Source: Colwellia sp. PAMC 20917 (GTDB taxonomy: Bacteria > Pseudomonadota > Gammaproteobacteria > Enterobacterales > Alteromonadaceae). Taken from it: a stretch of 64,000 nt of DNA. A program made the translations under genes and the position numbers. This document shows, piece by piece, positions 29,288 through 38,091 of the stretch. The stretch spans positions 3,410,001 through 3,474,000 of the forward strand of contig NZ_CP014944.1 of NCBI RefSeq assembly GCF_001767295.1, written 5' to 3'. The notes under the pieces were generated by a model, which had not been told where the DNA came from, searched no databases, and worked only from the letters and a program-made list of their open reading frames with translations. How positions within the stretch are numbered: the first letter of the stretch is position 1; every line of letters begins with the position of its first letter.

Positions 29288-29372
29288 AGTTCTTAAGGGC
29301 TATGCTCTTACCAAACTTTTGTTATTCCCTTACAAATGTTTTTATGCCGCGTAACTTACGCGGCTTTTTTTT
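29288..29372 (+). ncRNA. Candidate small RNA of about 85 nt
   Basis: The segment runs from the predicted start behind TTTACA-N16-TATAAT to a Rho-independent terminator (GCCGCGT/ACGCGGC with 8 Ts, 29346-29372). It carries an internal stem TAAGGGC/GCTCTTA (29294-29300 with 29304-29310, one G-U pair); TAAGGG could alternatively pair with CCCTTA at 29327-29332. An AU-rich single-stranded region lies before the terminator, as in Hfq-binding sRNAs. No ORF with a ribosome site is present. I recognise no known sRNA family. Confidence 0.55.
29346..29372 (+). terminator. Second plus-strand intrinsic terminator
   Basis: The 7-bp GC-rich stem GCCGCGT/ACGCGGC with loop AACTT is followed by TTTTTTTT. It lies over 200 bases downstream of the secF terminator, so it is better explained as the 3' end of a separate transcript. 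Confidence 0.85.
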
Positions 29373-29398
29373 GCCTAAAAAAGGACATTTGAGGTACG

Positions 29399-30598
29399 TT
29401 AGGCTTTATTGGCAATGTCGTGTATCACTTTAGCAATGTTAATATTATGGTCTTCAGCTCGGGCCGAGCCAACGATGGTAATAGCGACAAGTGAAAGATC
29501 GCAATCTTTTGAATTAATATAATTTTGAAGTTTTAAGCTATAAAAAGTTTTTACTTTAGGTTTTAGTGGCTCAGCTCTGTTGCCTTCAACCACAATGGCT
29601 ATTTTATCATTAGAAAGTTTAACCAGTGAGCCCACCGGATGGACACCTAAATACTTGATAAACTGTTGAACAAGTAGCTGATCAAACTTGCCTTTTTCGG
29701 CTAATAAATAACGTAACGCGTTAATGGGTTGTTGACCTTTTTTATAAGCTTTATCACCTGTTACGGCGTCATAAACATCAATAATTGCTGTAATACGAGC
29801 AAGTTTAGAAAGTTTTTCTTTTTTTAAGCCCCTTGGGTAGCCAGAACCATCTAATCGTTCATGGTGATTAATCAACATATCCATAATGATAGGATCATTA
29901 AAGCCATCTTTTTTACAAAGCTGATGTCCCCATGCAAGGTGTTTTTTAACAATATCCATTTCATTAACTGTTAGTTTATCTGGTTTTTCAATGATGCCTT
30001 TGGGTATTTTTGCAACACCAATATCATGTAATAAAGCGCCTAATGTCATTTTTTCAGCGGTTTCTTTATTTAAGCCAAGGAAAAGTGCAAAGCCGCATAC
30101 TAAGATGGCGCAGTTAGTGGCATGCTCCCATTGATAGGTAGAGTGATGGCGAATACGCGTTAAAATAGTTATGGCATATTGATTACGAATAACCGAGTTG
30201 GTTATCTCTGAGGCGAGCAAACTGATTGCCTGTGGTGATAGATTTTTTTGACTTTTCGCTTGATTGAATAAATCTTGAATTTTTTTATTACTATCATCAT
30301 AGATTTCACACGAACGTGAAAATTCTTCATTTAATGAGCAAGGTAAAGTCACTGACTCTGCCGTTGATAACTTTTCTTCTTTAACAGTCAGATTTTGATT
30401 TTGTTCCTTACCAGACTCAAGTTTGATAATAACTTGAGTAACGCCTTGTTTTTTTAAAGACATTATTGTGCTTTGAGAGTTAACTCTGCCTTGGTTTTTT
30501 ACTTTTGTTTTGCTGTGTTTAAGCATTACGGTGGTAACGAACATACCAATTTCTAATTCATCAATGCTTAATGTCTTCAATCTAACTTCTTCAGTCAT
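29399..30598 (-). CDS. HD-GYP domain protein (predicted c-di-GMP phosphodiesterase) with DUF3391
   Basis: The product has 399 residues. The N-terminal part (about 1-150, starting LKTLSIDELEIGMFVT) is the DUF3391 region often fused to HD-GYP domains. The HD-GYP domain occupies about 150-340, with LGALLHDIGVAKIP near 185-198 (HD pair) and HHERLDGSGYPRGL near 245-258 (intact GYP). Intact signature residues predict hydrolysis of c-di-GMP to pGpG or GMP. No membrane helix or receiver is present, so it is cytoplasmic. It is monocistronic and divergent from the DUF2750 gene. Confidence 0.92.
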   Translation of the reverse strand: MTEEVRLKTLSIDELEIGMFVTTVMLKHSKTKVKNQGRVNSQSTIMSLKKQGVTQVIIKLESGKEQNQNLTVKEEKLSTAESVTLPCSLNEEFSRSCEIYDDSNKKIQDLFNQAKSQKNLSPQAISLLASEITNSVIRNQYAITILTRIRHHSTYQWEHATNCAILVCGFALFLGLNKETAEKMTLGALLHDIGVAKIPKGIIEKPDKLTVNEMDIVKKHLAWGHQLCKKDGFNDPIIMDMLINHHERLDGSGYPRGLKKEKLSKLARITAIIDVYDAVTGDKAYKKGQQPINALRYLLAEKGKFDQLLVQQFIKYLGVHPVGSLVKLSNDKIAIVVEGNRAEPLKPKVKTFYSLKLQNYINSKDCDLSLVAITIVGSARAEDHNINIAKVIHDIANKA

Positions 30599-30737
30599 AT
30601 AGTATTTTTATTATTATTGTTCCATATTCATTCATACTTGCTTGTTTTTTATACTTTTACAATAAATTGTTATATTAGCAAATGAGATGGTGTGAGATAA
30701 TTAAAGACTGCTCATTAATTAATTGATACCAATAATC

Positions 30738-31109
30738 ATGAATTCAACAATCTTAAGCACCTTTTTAGTCGACGTTAAAAACAATCAATCGTTCTGGGCA
30801 CTGCAAGAAAAGTCAGCAGAAGATTGGGTAGTACTTGACTCTATTAACTTTGAAAACACTGAAGTTATGCCATTATGGTCAAGCCAAGAACTCGCTCAGA
30901 AGCATTGTGTTGATGAATGGCAGGAATATGTACCGACTAAAATAACTTTAAGTGACTGGTTGGAATTTTGGTTAGAAGACCTTAGTGAAGACGGCGTTAT
31001 CGTTGGTATTAATTGGCAAGAAGAAACTAGTGATACCGATGATAATACATATGTTGAGTTAGATTTAGCCGAATTTAGTCAAGCACTCGCTGAAATTGAA
31101 GCTTTGTAA
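30738..31109 (+). CDS. DUF2750 family protein
   Basis: This acidic protein has about 123 residues from the ATG at 30738; an in-frame TTG lies at 30723 without a ribosome site. Trp-rich segments (SFWALQEKSAEDWVVL, LWSSQELAQKHC, EYVPTKITLSDWLEFWLEDL) match the DUF2750 family of small proteobacterial proteins of unknown function. No signal peptide or membrane helix is present. It stands alone between divergent and convergent neighbours. Confidence 0.8.
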   Translation: MNSTILSTFLVDVKNNQSFWALQEKSAEDWVVLDSINFENTEVMPLWSSQELAQKHCVDEWQEYVPTKITLSDWLEFWLEDLSEDGVIVGINWQEETSDTDDNTYVELDLAEFSQALAEIEAL

Positions 31110-31161
31110 CGTTTAGAAAAAGCAGTATGTTGACTTTATTATAGAGCTCAACATGCTGTTG

Positions 31162-31812
31162 TTATTCGCCTGATGCATCTAAATAAGTTAGTAAACTTAT
31201 TCGACCATTCTTGGTCGACGCTATTTTATTTTTATTGATTAAATCTTTCCAGGCGGTCACTTTGCCACCCGTATTGAGCCGCTCAAAGCTTGCCGACTCA
31301 TTTCCTTGCGCTAAAGATAAAAAATTGAGTAATTTTTGATAACTGTCTGACTCGCTAACATCTATAGTCAGTAAGTCTTTTGGGCGAGCAAGAAAATACT
31401 GCCCAACCTCACTCTTATGCCGCTGGTAGCATAATGATAAAAAATTATCATCTTCAATATTATCTAAGGTAAAAGGTGAAAATGTACTCTGGTAACAGCG
31501 TTTAATAATCGTATTAAAACCACCATCATCTCGGGTAACGTTGATATACATACGTTGTAGTAATTGTTTAATCGAGGGTAACCATTTTTGTGACTCACGG
31601 GACAAATAGATAAATTTACTGTTAGGGTAAAATGTATCTAGACGTTTAAAATCAGCAAAAATGGGCGTATCGGCGATCACTTGTGCTTGATCAAAAGTTT
31701 TTTGCGTATAGGCTGTGTGTGCGACGGTATAGTCGAGTTCAAGCATGGCGGCACAAATACTGGTTGTGCCGGTGCGAGGTAAGCCGATAATGAATATTTT
31801 AGTGCTGTTCAT
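31162..31812 (-). CDS. Sulfotransferase-family protein
   Basis: The product has 216 residues. The N-terminal GLPRTGTTSICAAM is the PAPS 5'-phosphosulfate-binding loop of sulfotransferases, after the first strand IFIIGL. The segment SKFIYLSRESQKWLPSI fits the 3'-phosphate-binding region, though the usual Arg/Ser pair is only partly clear. Such proteins transfer sulfate from PAPS to carbohydrates or other acceptors. The acceptor cannot be read from sequence. It lies 7 bases after the ydbT-like gene and is likely cotranscribed with the two PH-domain genes. Confidence 0.75.
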   Translation of the reverse strand: MNSTKIFIIGLPRTGTTSICAAMLELDYTVAHTAYTQKTFDQAQVIADTPIFADFKRLDTFYPNSKFIYLSRESQKWLPSIKQLLQRMYINVTRDDGGFNTIIKRCYQSTFSPFTLDNIEDDNFLSLCYQRHKSEVGQYFLARPKDLLTIDVSESDSYQKLLNFLSLAQGNESASFERLNTGGKVTAWKDLINKNKIASTKNGRISLLTYLDASGE

Positions 31813-31819
31813 CTCTTAG

Positions 31820-33418
31820 TTACATCCAAGATTTGCGGCTACTTTCTACTTGGTAAAGTGCATTATCAAGTAATTGGTAGGCAAACTCTTGTTTGATAAA
31901 AGGAATATCTTGCGCGCCTGCCGCTAATACTATGCTTACTGAACTGAGTTGGTGGCGTTTTTGAAACCAACTTTGTTTAAACTGAACTTGTTGAGTTTTA
32001 AAAATAGGAAAACAGTAATAGTCGACGCCAAAATAACCTTTACGGATATAAATAAAATCTTCATCTTTAGCATAACCCCAACGAAACCAACGCATAAAAA
32101 TTAACAAACCAACAAATAAATAACCGGGAATTATAGCCATTAATAAATTAGGTTTATCAACAGTGATGAAAAAAACTAACAGTGAAATAAATATTGGGGT
32201 GAGAATATAGCCAAGATTACGCAACAGAAAACGTTTACTAATACTTTGATAATCAACCGTCATCATTTTATTAGTTGGGTATACGTTGTTAACTAACGCC
32301 AAACATTCGCTAGGATTAATTGATGGAACAATAATACGATTATTTTGTGCACTCGCTTGATACTGATTTAAAGCACTATTGCTTTGTTCAAATTTAAGGT
32401 TAATTCGTTTGAGTATCACATCAAGCCAATCTTGTTGACGAACTACCATTTGCAGGCGGGATAATCGCATGATCACTTCATACTTGGTTAACAGACCACT
32501 GCGGCGAATATAACGATCGTCGACTTTACTTAAGGTGAACTGGTAAAATGTAATAATAGAGCCGGCGATAGAAAATAAGGTAAAAGGTAATAAAATAATA
32601 AAAGTTAAGGTTAGTGCGTATAAACCAACTTGCCACATGGGTTTATCAGCAAACGTTAAGAATTTTTCAAGGTCGATACCCAAGCCATTAAAAAACTCAA
32701 CAATATAGCGACCAAAATCATCAAAAAATGGTGCTAAGCCACCAAGGAAAATCCAGATTCTGTTGTTAGTTAAGCCATGAATAATAAGGTCTGTAATACT
32801 GCGTGTGTTTAAAATAGTTTCGTTGTTTTGATCCTTTGATGCTAAGTCATTAACTGTTTCGGCATCGGCATCGGCGACTGTCGAACTGGCTATTTTATGC
32901 TGAGCTAAAATTTCTATTTTAAGTTGCTCGGCAAAGTCTACTTTTAAAGCGACAACTTTAGCTTCTTGCATAGCGGAGCCTGCAGTATCAAGCTGGAGAC
33001 AGGTAAAACCGAATAGTCGATAATACAACGGTTGCTCTAGTTTTACGTTTTGAATTTTAGCAAAAGGTAAATTAACGTATTTCTTTGAAATTACGCCAGA
33101 GCGTATTTCAATATGATCCTGATATAATCGATACTGAAAGAAGTAGAAACTTAAGAAGGTCGAGATCATAATAATGGCGAGTATGGCTAAACCTATCGGT
33201 AGCCACAAATGGGGATGTGCAATAAAATTATCGTAACCTAAATATAATGCGGGTAAAAAAACGACGATATTACTTAAAAATCCCATCACAAATTTTGCTA
33301 AAAAATAAATAATAGCGATAGGTGATATACGCTGCCAGTCTTTGGTGTTTTGTTTCGAGCCAAGAGGGGGAATTGTTACTTCTCCATCGCTCTCTAGCGT
33401 CGGTGTTGATTTATCCAT
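31820..33418 (-). CDS. ydbT: YdbT-like membrane protein with PH (bPH2/DUF304) domains
   Basis: The product has about 532 residues from the ATG at 33418; in-frame starts also exist at 33430 and 33442. It has pairs of membrane helices followed by bacterial PH domains (YRLYQDHIEIRSGVISKKYVNLPFAKIQNV near the first, then TLSKVDDRYIRRSGLL and IYIRKGYFGVDYYCFPIFKTQQVQ). This triple arrangement matches E. coli YdbT. Proteins of the family are of unknown function; in some bacteria they affect resistance to antimicrobial peptides. Its start overlaps the ydbS-like gene by a few bases, so the two are coupled. Confidence 0.82.
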   Translation of the reverse strand: MDKSTPTLESDGEVTIPPLGSKQNTKDWQRISPIAIIYFLAKFVMGFLSNIVVFLPALYLGYDNFIAHPHLWLPIGLAILAIIMISTFLSFYFFQYRLYQDHIEIRSGVISKKYVNLPFAKIQNVKLEQPLYYRLFGFTCLQLDTAGSAMQEAKVVALKVDFAEQLKIEILAQHKIASSTVADADAETVNDLASKDQNNETILNTRSITDLIIHGLTNNRIWIFLGGLAPFFDDFGRYIVEFFNGLGIDLEKFLTFADKPMWQVGLYALTLTFIILLPFTLFSIAGSIITFYQFTLSKVDDRYIRRSGLLTKYEVIMRLSRLQMVVRQQDWLDVILKRINLKFEQSNSALNQYQASAQNNRIIVPSINPSECLALVNNVYPTNKMMTVDYQSISKRFLLRNLGYILTPIFISLLVFFITVDKPNLLMAIIPGYLFVGLLIFMRWFRWGYAKDEDFIYIRKGYFGVDYYCFPIFKTQQVQFKQSWFQKRHQLSSVSIVLAAGAQDIPFIKQEFAYQLLDNALYQVESSRKSWM

Positions 33419-33974
33419 GATGGTTAACATCTTTGTGATCAAGAATAAATTGGCGAATGCTCTCTGCTTTCTCTAACGGTAAACCTGGAATTTCAAAAGT
33501 GTGCAATGCACCACCAGCGCTGAAAACTTGCAGTTTAGCCAAACCTATTTTTCGGTCAATAGGACCACGCTTTAGCTCTACATGTTGAATACGTAGCATA
33601 GGTTGGCTAACAGTTTTGAGAAAAATAACGCCACTTTGATAACTAAGGTCTTGTTGGCGAAGTGCGTAAAACTTTCTTTTATCGGCAACTATAGTGTAAA
33701 GGGTACTCATAAAACCAATCAGTGCTATTACCCAAATAACATAACTTACAAAGTTATTTACTGCAGTAGTTAAGGTAATAAAGTGTTGTAGCTGAACGAT
33801 GAATAAAATACTTATAATAAACAGGGTGATAAATAAGGTGATATAGCGGTTACTTTTTGCATAAAGCGGCGATAACATTTCAAATTTTAGTGAGTCTAAT
33901 CTTGGTAAATCGTTACTTGTTAAATCTGTGTTTGAAAAGTTAACCGTTCCTGGGATATTCTCAGTGCCCTGCAT
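33411..33974 (-). CDS. ydbS: YdbS-like membrane protein with PH (bPH2/DUF304) domain
   Basis: This protein has 187 residues from the ATG at 33974, with an AGGA site about 8 bases upstream; an upstream TTG at 34004 is unlikely. It has two membrane helices (about residues 45-95) followed by one bPH2 domain with QPMLRIQHVELKRGPIDRKIGLAKL. The YdbS-YdbT gene pair is conserved in many bacteria and the products probably form one membrane complex of unknown role. It overlaps the ydbT-like start by 8 bases. Confidence 0.82.
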   Translation of the reverse strand: MQGTENIPGTVNFSNTDLTSNDLPRLDSLKFEMLSPLYAKSNRYITLFITLFIISILFIVQLQHFITLTTAVNNFVSYVIWVIALIGFMSTLYTIVADKRKFYALRQQDLSYQSGVIFLKTVSQPMLRIQHVELKRGPIDRKIGLAKLQVFSAGGALHTFEIPGLPLEKAESIRQFILDHKDVNHHG

Positions 33975-34112
33975 AATCGCTATTCCTATTATTTTTATTA
34001 TCAAAAGAGTGGGTAATTGTTATTATAATTCTTAATATAAATCGAACAACATGATTAATATTGGCGCAGTGCGGAGCTTGATTTTCTTAAAAGATTTTTT
34101 GGGTGTTTAGTA

Positions 34113-34919
34113 TTATTCTGGTGATAAATAACCTAAATTCATCAAGCGCTTCTCATCAAAGGTGTTAATAACATCACCAATAATGACTAATGTTGGTGGT
34201 TTTATATCATGTAATTCAACTAAGTGGTTCAATCCCGCTAACGTACCACGGTAAACTTGTTGTTCTGGATTTGTTCCTTTATAAATCAATGCTGCGGGTG
34301 TTGAAGCTTTACGACCCGCCTTGATTAGTTGCTCACTGATAATGGGTAAGCTTTTGATCCCCATATAAAAGACAACGGTTTGTTTATTATCGTTAAGCGT
34401 GTGCCATGGCAGTGATAATTCACCATTGTCTTGGACGTTACCAGTAATAAAGGTGCAACTTTGTGCGACTTGTCTATGCGTTAAAGGGATACCTACATAG
34501 CTAGTGCAAGCAGAGGCCGCGGTCATTCCTGGTACAATATGACAAGCGATACCATTTTTTAAGGTATATTGTGCTTCTTCACCTCCTCGACCAAAAACAA
34601 AAGGATCGCCGCCTTTTAAGCGTAAAACTTTTTTGTTTTGTTTAGCATAATCAACTAATAGCTGATTAATTTTGTCTTGGGGGACTCTGTGTTCTGCCTG
34701 TTTTTTACCGACATAAATTCGCTGACAATTTTCGGGTAATAACGCTAATATTTCAGCACTTACTAATCGGTCATAAATGGCGACTTCAGCTTGTTTAATG
34801 AAACGAAAAGCTTGTAAGGTGAGTAAATCAGGATCGCCAGGACCCGCGCCAACTAAAGCGACTTCGCCACAAGCAAAAGGTTGTTTACTGTTTGGTGAGT
34901 CAGGCATCATTAGGGTCAT
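34113..34919 (-). CDS. cobA: Uroporphyrinogen-III C-methyltransferase
   Basis: This SAM-dependent enzyme (SUMT) methylates uroporphyrinogen III at C2 and C7 to give precorrin-2, the branch point to sirohaem and cobalamin. The 268-residue protein has EVALVGAGPGDPDLLT, the DRLVS segment, LRLKGGDPFVFGRGGEE and PGMTAASAC, all tetrapyrrole methylase motifs. No CysG-type dehydrogenase domain is fused, so ferrochelation must be done elsewhere. It begins 3 bases after the carbonic anhydrase stop, so the two form an operon. Because the genome region lacks cobalamin-ring genes, sirohaem is the likely use. Confidence 0.94.
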   Translation of the reverse strand: MTLMMPDSPNSKQPFACGEVALVGAGPGDPDLLTLQAFRFIKQAEVAIYDRLVSAEILALLPENCQRIYVGKKQAEHRVPQDKINQLLVDYAKQNKKVLRLKGGDPFVFGRGGEEAQYTLKNGIACHIVPGMTAASACTSYVGIPLTHRQVAQSCTFITGNVQDNGELSLPWHTLNDNKQTVVFYMGIKSLPIISEQLIKAGRKASTPAALIYKGTNPEQQVYRGTLAGLNHLVELHDIKPPTLVIIGDVINTFDEKRLMNLGYLSPE

Positions 34920-34922
34920 TGG

Positions 34923-35522
34923 TTATTTACCATTAGAAGAAACGTTTAAGTTCTTCAAAATACCGTCGTGTATATTATAGACAAAGCCGTGTACGGTGAC
35001 ATCTTGATTGGCATTCCAGGCACTGACTAATGTGGTGGTATGACAAACATTGGCTACCTGCTCAATCACATTGAGTTCACACAGTAAGTTGACCTTTGTT
35101 TGCTGGTCTTCAACGGCATCAAGGCGCTCTTTGTGAAAACGATAAACATCTTTTATATGCCCTAACCAATTATCTATTAGCCCATGACGCTTATTATCAA
35201 TTGATGCTGTAATACCGCCACAGCCATAGTGACCACATACTATTATATGTTTAACTTTTAGGTTTTCTACAGCAAATTGAATAACAGAAAGGCAATTTAA
35301 ATCGGTATGGATAACTTGATTAGCAATATTACGATGAACGAACACTTCGCCTGGTGACATACCGAGCAATTCATTGGCTGGTACTCTTGAGTCAGAGCAA
35401 CCTATCCATAAATATTCGGGTTTTTGTTGTTCTGACAAGCGTTTAAAAAAATCGGGATCTGCTTTTTTTATCTTTTCAGCCCACTGCTGATTATTGTCGA
35501 ACAAATGTTGAATTGAAGTCAC
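34923..35522 (-). CDS. can: Beta-class carbonic anhydrase
   Basis: The enzyme interconverts CO2 and bicarbonate with a zinc ion. The 199-residue protein has CSDSRVPANELLG (zinc Cys and the Asp-Arg dyad, near residue 42) and CGHYGCGG (zinc His and Cys, near residue 97), typical of the plant-type beta class and E. coli Can. The start is GTG at 35522, with AAGG about 6 bases upstream. It is the first gene of a probable can-cobA pair. Confidence 0.95.
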   Translation of the reverse strand: MTSIQHLFDNNQQWAEKIKKADPDFFKRLSEQQKPEYLWIGCSDSRVPANELLGMSPGEVFVHRNIANQVIHTDLNCLSVIQFAVENLKVKHIIVCGHYGCGGITASIDNKRHGLIDNWLGHIKDVYRFHKERLDAVEDQQTKVNLLCELNVIEQVANVCHTTTLVSAWNANQDVTVHGFVYNIHDGILKNLNVSSNGK

Positions 35523-35901
35523 GGAATGCCTTATTAAATAATCTATTCATTGATTTTATGAGAATACACCAAGAAGTGAAAGATAAATGTGAGATCAATT
35601 ATTTATGATGTATATCCATTTAGTTGGGCACTTAGCAATAACTGCCGATATTATGAAAACTCAACTAGGCAGAGTCATCTCAACCGGATGTGAGCGACAA
35701 TTTTAGCAATACAAAAACGAAAGCAGTTGGACTAAAAACAACCAACGTAGCTAAGTTTGGTGTCCTGACTAAGAATAAATCAACTTATCTATTAGCTAAA
35801 AAAGGGCGATTTAGGTGAATTTAAGCAAAGCAAATAGCTAAGACTTTTAATCATGTCGTTTTAAAGGAAAAATTATATGGTTTATCTCTCAATAAAAATA
35901 A

Positions 35902-35927
35902 AGTTTGGCTTTGATTTTAGCCAAACT
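35902..35927. repeat. 9-bp hairpin with AT-rich flanks
   Basis: AGTTTGGCT (35902-35910) pairs with AGCCAAACT (35919-35927) around an 8-base loop. The flanks, AATAAA on the left and ATTTATT on the right, extend the pairing imperfectly. It could terminate a short transcript on either strand. Confidence 0.55.
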
Positions 35928-35969
35928 ATTTATTGTCATTAATCTATTTTATTATCTTTTTTTTCTTAT

Positions 35970-36014
35970 TTATCCGCCAACACTTATCATTATATTATAA
36001 GTGTTGGCGGATAA
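35970..36014. repeat. Perfect 18-bp palindrome
   Basis: The arm at 35970-35987 (TTATCCGCCAACACTTAT) is exactly complementary to 35997-36014, with a 9-base loop. A T-rich tract precedes the left arm, but no U-tract follows on either strand, so it is not a standard terminator. It lies 183 bases before the chemotaxis gene. Confidence 0.8.
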
Positions 36015-36196
36015 CATTGAATGTTCGACAATCAATTGTTACTCAGTATCGTTAAAATGACAGCTGATTCTTGTCGAATGGTATAAATTCGTAAATATTA
36101 TTAGCAAAACTGCTAAATAATAGGTAATTTATAAGGAAATAAAGATAAGTAGCTTTAATCTCAGCTATTTTTTTAAACTAACATCATGGATACTCT

Positions 36197-37363
36197 ATGT
36201 TTACTCGCTTAAGCGTAAAATTACTTATACCGACTGCTGTTTTTGGATTATTAGCAGTATTATTTATTTTGCTATTTACAGATGAGTTAAGTAAGTCGTT
36301 TGTTATCGGTATATTGTCTCTATTAGTGATTGCCCAATTAATATCAGGTTATATATTTACTCAAAATCAGCTGTCGTCTCGATTAACAAACTTACTTCAT
36401 TACTTAACGCTTGTGGTGAGTACTAAGCAGGCGCCTCCTGGCCCATTAGTTGATGAAGGTAATGATGAGCTAGCTCAAGTCACCAATGAGCTTAGTGCTT
36501 TTATTGGAAATTTATCCGATGTGCTTGCTGAATTACGAACCGAGTCTGAATCGTTAAAAGAGGGATCATTTTTACTGGCCACACAAATGACCGATTCAGT
36601 GAAAGCCGTTGATGATTCTGCCCGTCAAATAGAACTTATGGCTCACTCTATTGATGAAGTCGCGTCAACGTCTAGTATACTTTCAGAGAGTGCTTCACAG
36701 GTAAGTGAGACGACTAATCAAGTTATTGACATTTTATCGCAAGGGACAACTTCTTCAAATACCAGTCAGCAAACCATTGAAGCTTTTTCTAAAGAAGTTA
36801 CCGAAATGGCGACAGACTTAGCACTACTGCAAACAGAGTGTTCTAATATCGGTTCTGTTCTGGATGTTATTCGTGGCATTGCCGACCAAACAAACTTACT
36901 CGCATTAAATGCAGCGATAGAAGCAGCGCGAGCAGGTGAGCAAGGTCGCGGTTTCGCAGTTGTTGCCGATGAAGTAAGAGCTCTTGCGCATAGAACACAA
37001 GAAGCAACGGTTGAAATTCATTCAATGGTTGAAGGTCTGCAAGAGAAATCAACGAATGCTGTAACGGCGATTTCGCGTGGTCAAGCATTGACGCAAGACA
37101 GTTTAACGCATTCAGCCGAAGTGGTTGAAGCGTTAGAGCAAATAGGTCGAGTCTTTAAAGAGGTTAATGCCTTAACCTCTCAAATTGCTAGTGGCACTGA
37201 ACAGCAACAGCAATCAACTGCAGCGGTTAATAGCAATATGGCTGAAGTTGCCTCTTTGAGTCGAGATATCACTAATGGCTTAAGTTCTGTTGCCCAGCAT
37301 GCAGAGCAACAGCAAAAGGTATCTGTAGATGTTGCTAAGACCCTAAATAGGATTTGTGTTTAG
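36197..37363 (+). CDS. Methyl-accepting chemotaxis protein without periplasmic sensor domain
   Basis: The product has 388 residues. Two membrane helices lie close together near residues 8-27 and 34-54, separated by only a few residues (TDELSK), so there is no extracellular sensor domain. The rest is a cytoplasmic coiled coil with the MCP signalling tip IADQTNLLALNAAIEAARAG and GRGFAVVADEVRALA near residues 235-270. It would sense membrane or cytoplasmic state, or work through a partner. It is monocistronic, with a terminator at 37404. Confidence 0.93.
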   Translation: MFTRLSVKLLIPTAVFGLLAVLFILLFTDELSKSFVIGILSLLVIAQLISGYIFTQNQLSSRLTNLLHYLTLVVSTKQAPPGPLVDEGNDELAQVTNELSAFIGNLSDVLAELRTESESLKEGSFLLATQMTDSVKAVDDSARQIELMAHSIDEVASTSSILSESASQVSETTNQVIDILSQGTTSSNTSQQTIEAFSKEVTEMATDLALLQTECSNIGSVLDVIRGIADQTNLLALNAAIEAARAGEQGRGFAVVADEVRALAHRTQEATVEIHSMVEGLQEKSTNAVTAISRGQALTQDSLTHSAEVVEALEQIGRVFKEVNALTSQIASGTEQQQQSTAAVNSNMAEVASLSRDITNGLSSVAQHAEQQQKVSVDVAKTLNRICV

Positions 37364-37403
37364 AAAGTAGCATGTAAAAGCACAGAGAGTAACATTTTAT
37401 CAT

Positions 37404-37429
37404 AAGCCCATTTAAACATGGGCTTTTTT
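37404..37429 (+). terminator. Intrinsic terminator after the chemotaxis gene
   Basis: The stem AAGCCCAT/ATGGGCTT around a 6-base loop is followed by TTTT. It lies 40 bases after the stop. Confidence 0.88.
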
Positions 37430-38091
37430 ATGTTCAGGATAAACGGTGATAATTTTTTCATAAACATCTTAAGTACATCCTTGCATATCGACATAAAGGC
37501 GTGACGATGTTTACACAGCAAGACCATTTCTAGGCATCCATGGCATTATTACTTTCGTGTATGTCGATGCCGAGTGAAGCTGCACAGACGTCGCATAATG
37601 TTTGATATTGGCATCATTTTCAACAGTTGCCTTTTAAAAGGCGATAAACAGATTAACTTGTTTTTTAGAAATTGCATTTCAGTCAAAACCTCTGATTTTC
37701 AGCAAGCAATATTAATGATCACTTTATATGCATTATAGTTAGCAATTCATTAATTTCTAACTCCGCTTTAAGTCTATAGTCTCTAAAGCTCTATGAACTA
37801 AACGGTGTGTGTGATTTTTCCCGATGATTAAAAGCCTATAGTCCTGAATCATCGGTAGTAAGTCTGATCCAATTAACGCTAAGACTTCATGATAACAATC
37901 GAATCAAATTTAGTTGGATCATTTTTGATTTTAGATCTTTCAGGTTGATGTATACCAATATGCGTGGCAAGCTAACTTTGATTTCAACTATTCTCTTTTC
38001 GACCTTTTGCAATCAGTTTGCCTAGGTGTTTTGATCAATATATTTTACTTTTATCTTCGTTGGAAATAATCGTTTTATTTTAAGGTATCAC
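37430..38091. other. Gene-free stretch before the acylase gene
   Basis: I see no coding sequence. Two inverted repeats are present: CCGATGATT/AATCATCGG (37821-37829 with 37847-37855), and TGATCCAA/TTGGATCA further on (about 37867-37874 and 37914-37921), the latter followed by TTTTT. The region may include the promoter and leader of the acylase gene, or decayed sequence. Confidence 0.45.

Larger units (their letters stand above)
35523..36196. other. Intergenic region with two inverted repeats
   Basis: This 674-base region separates divergent can and the chemotaxis gene. It has a terminator-like hairpin at 35902-35927 and a perfect palindrome at 35970-36014. A 21-codon ORF (ATG at 35877 after AAAGGAAAA) runs into the first hairpin; it is too short to call. 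Confidence 0.5.

Noticed and set aside
35877-35945. Short ORF with AAAGGAAAA before an ATG, running into a hairpin, like a leader peptide
   Set aside because: Only about 21 codons, with no regulatory amino-acid run and no downstream gene on the plus strand until 36197.
35902-36014. Two inverted repeats as ends of a transposable element
   Set aside because: They are too close together, have unrelated sequences and enclose no ORF or target duplication.
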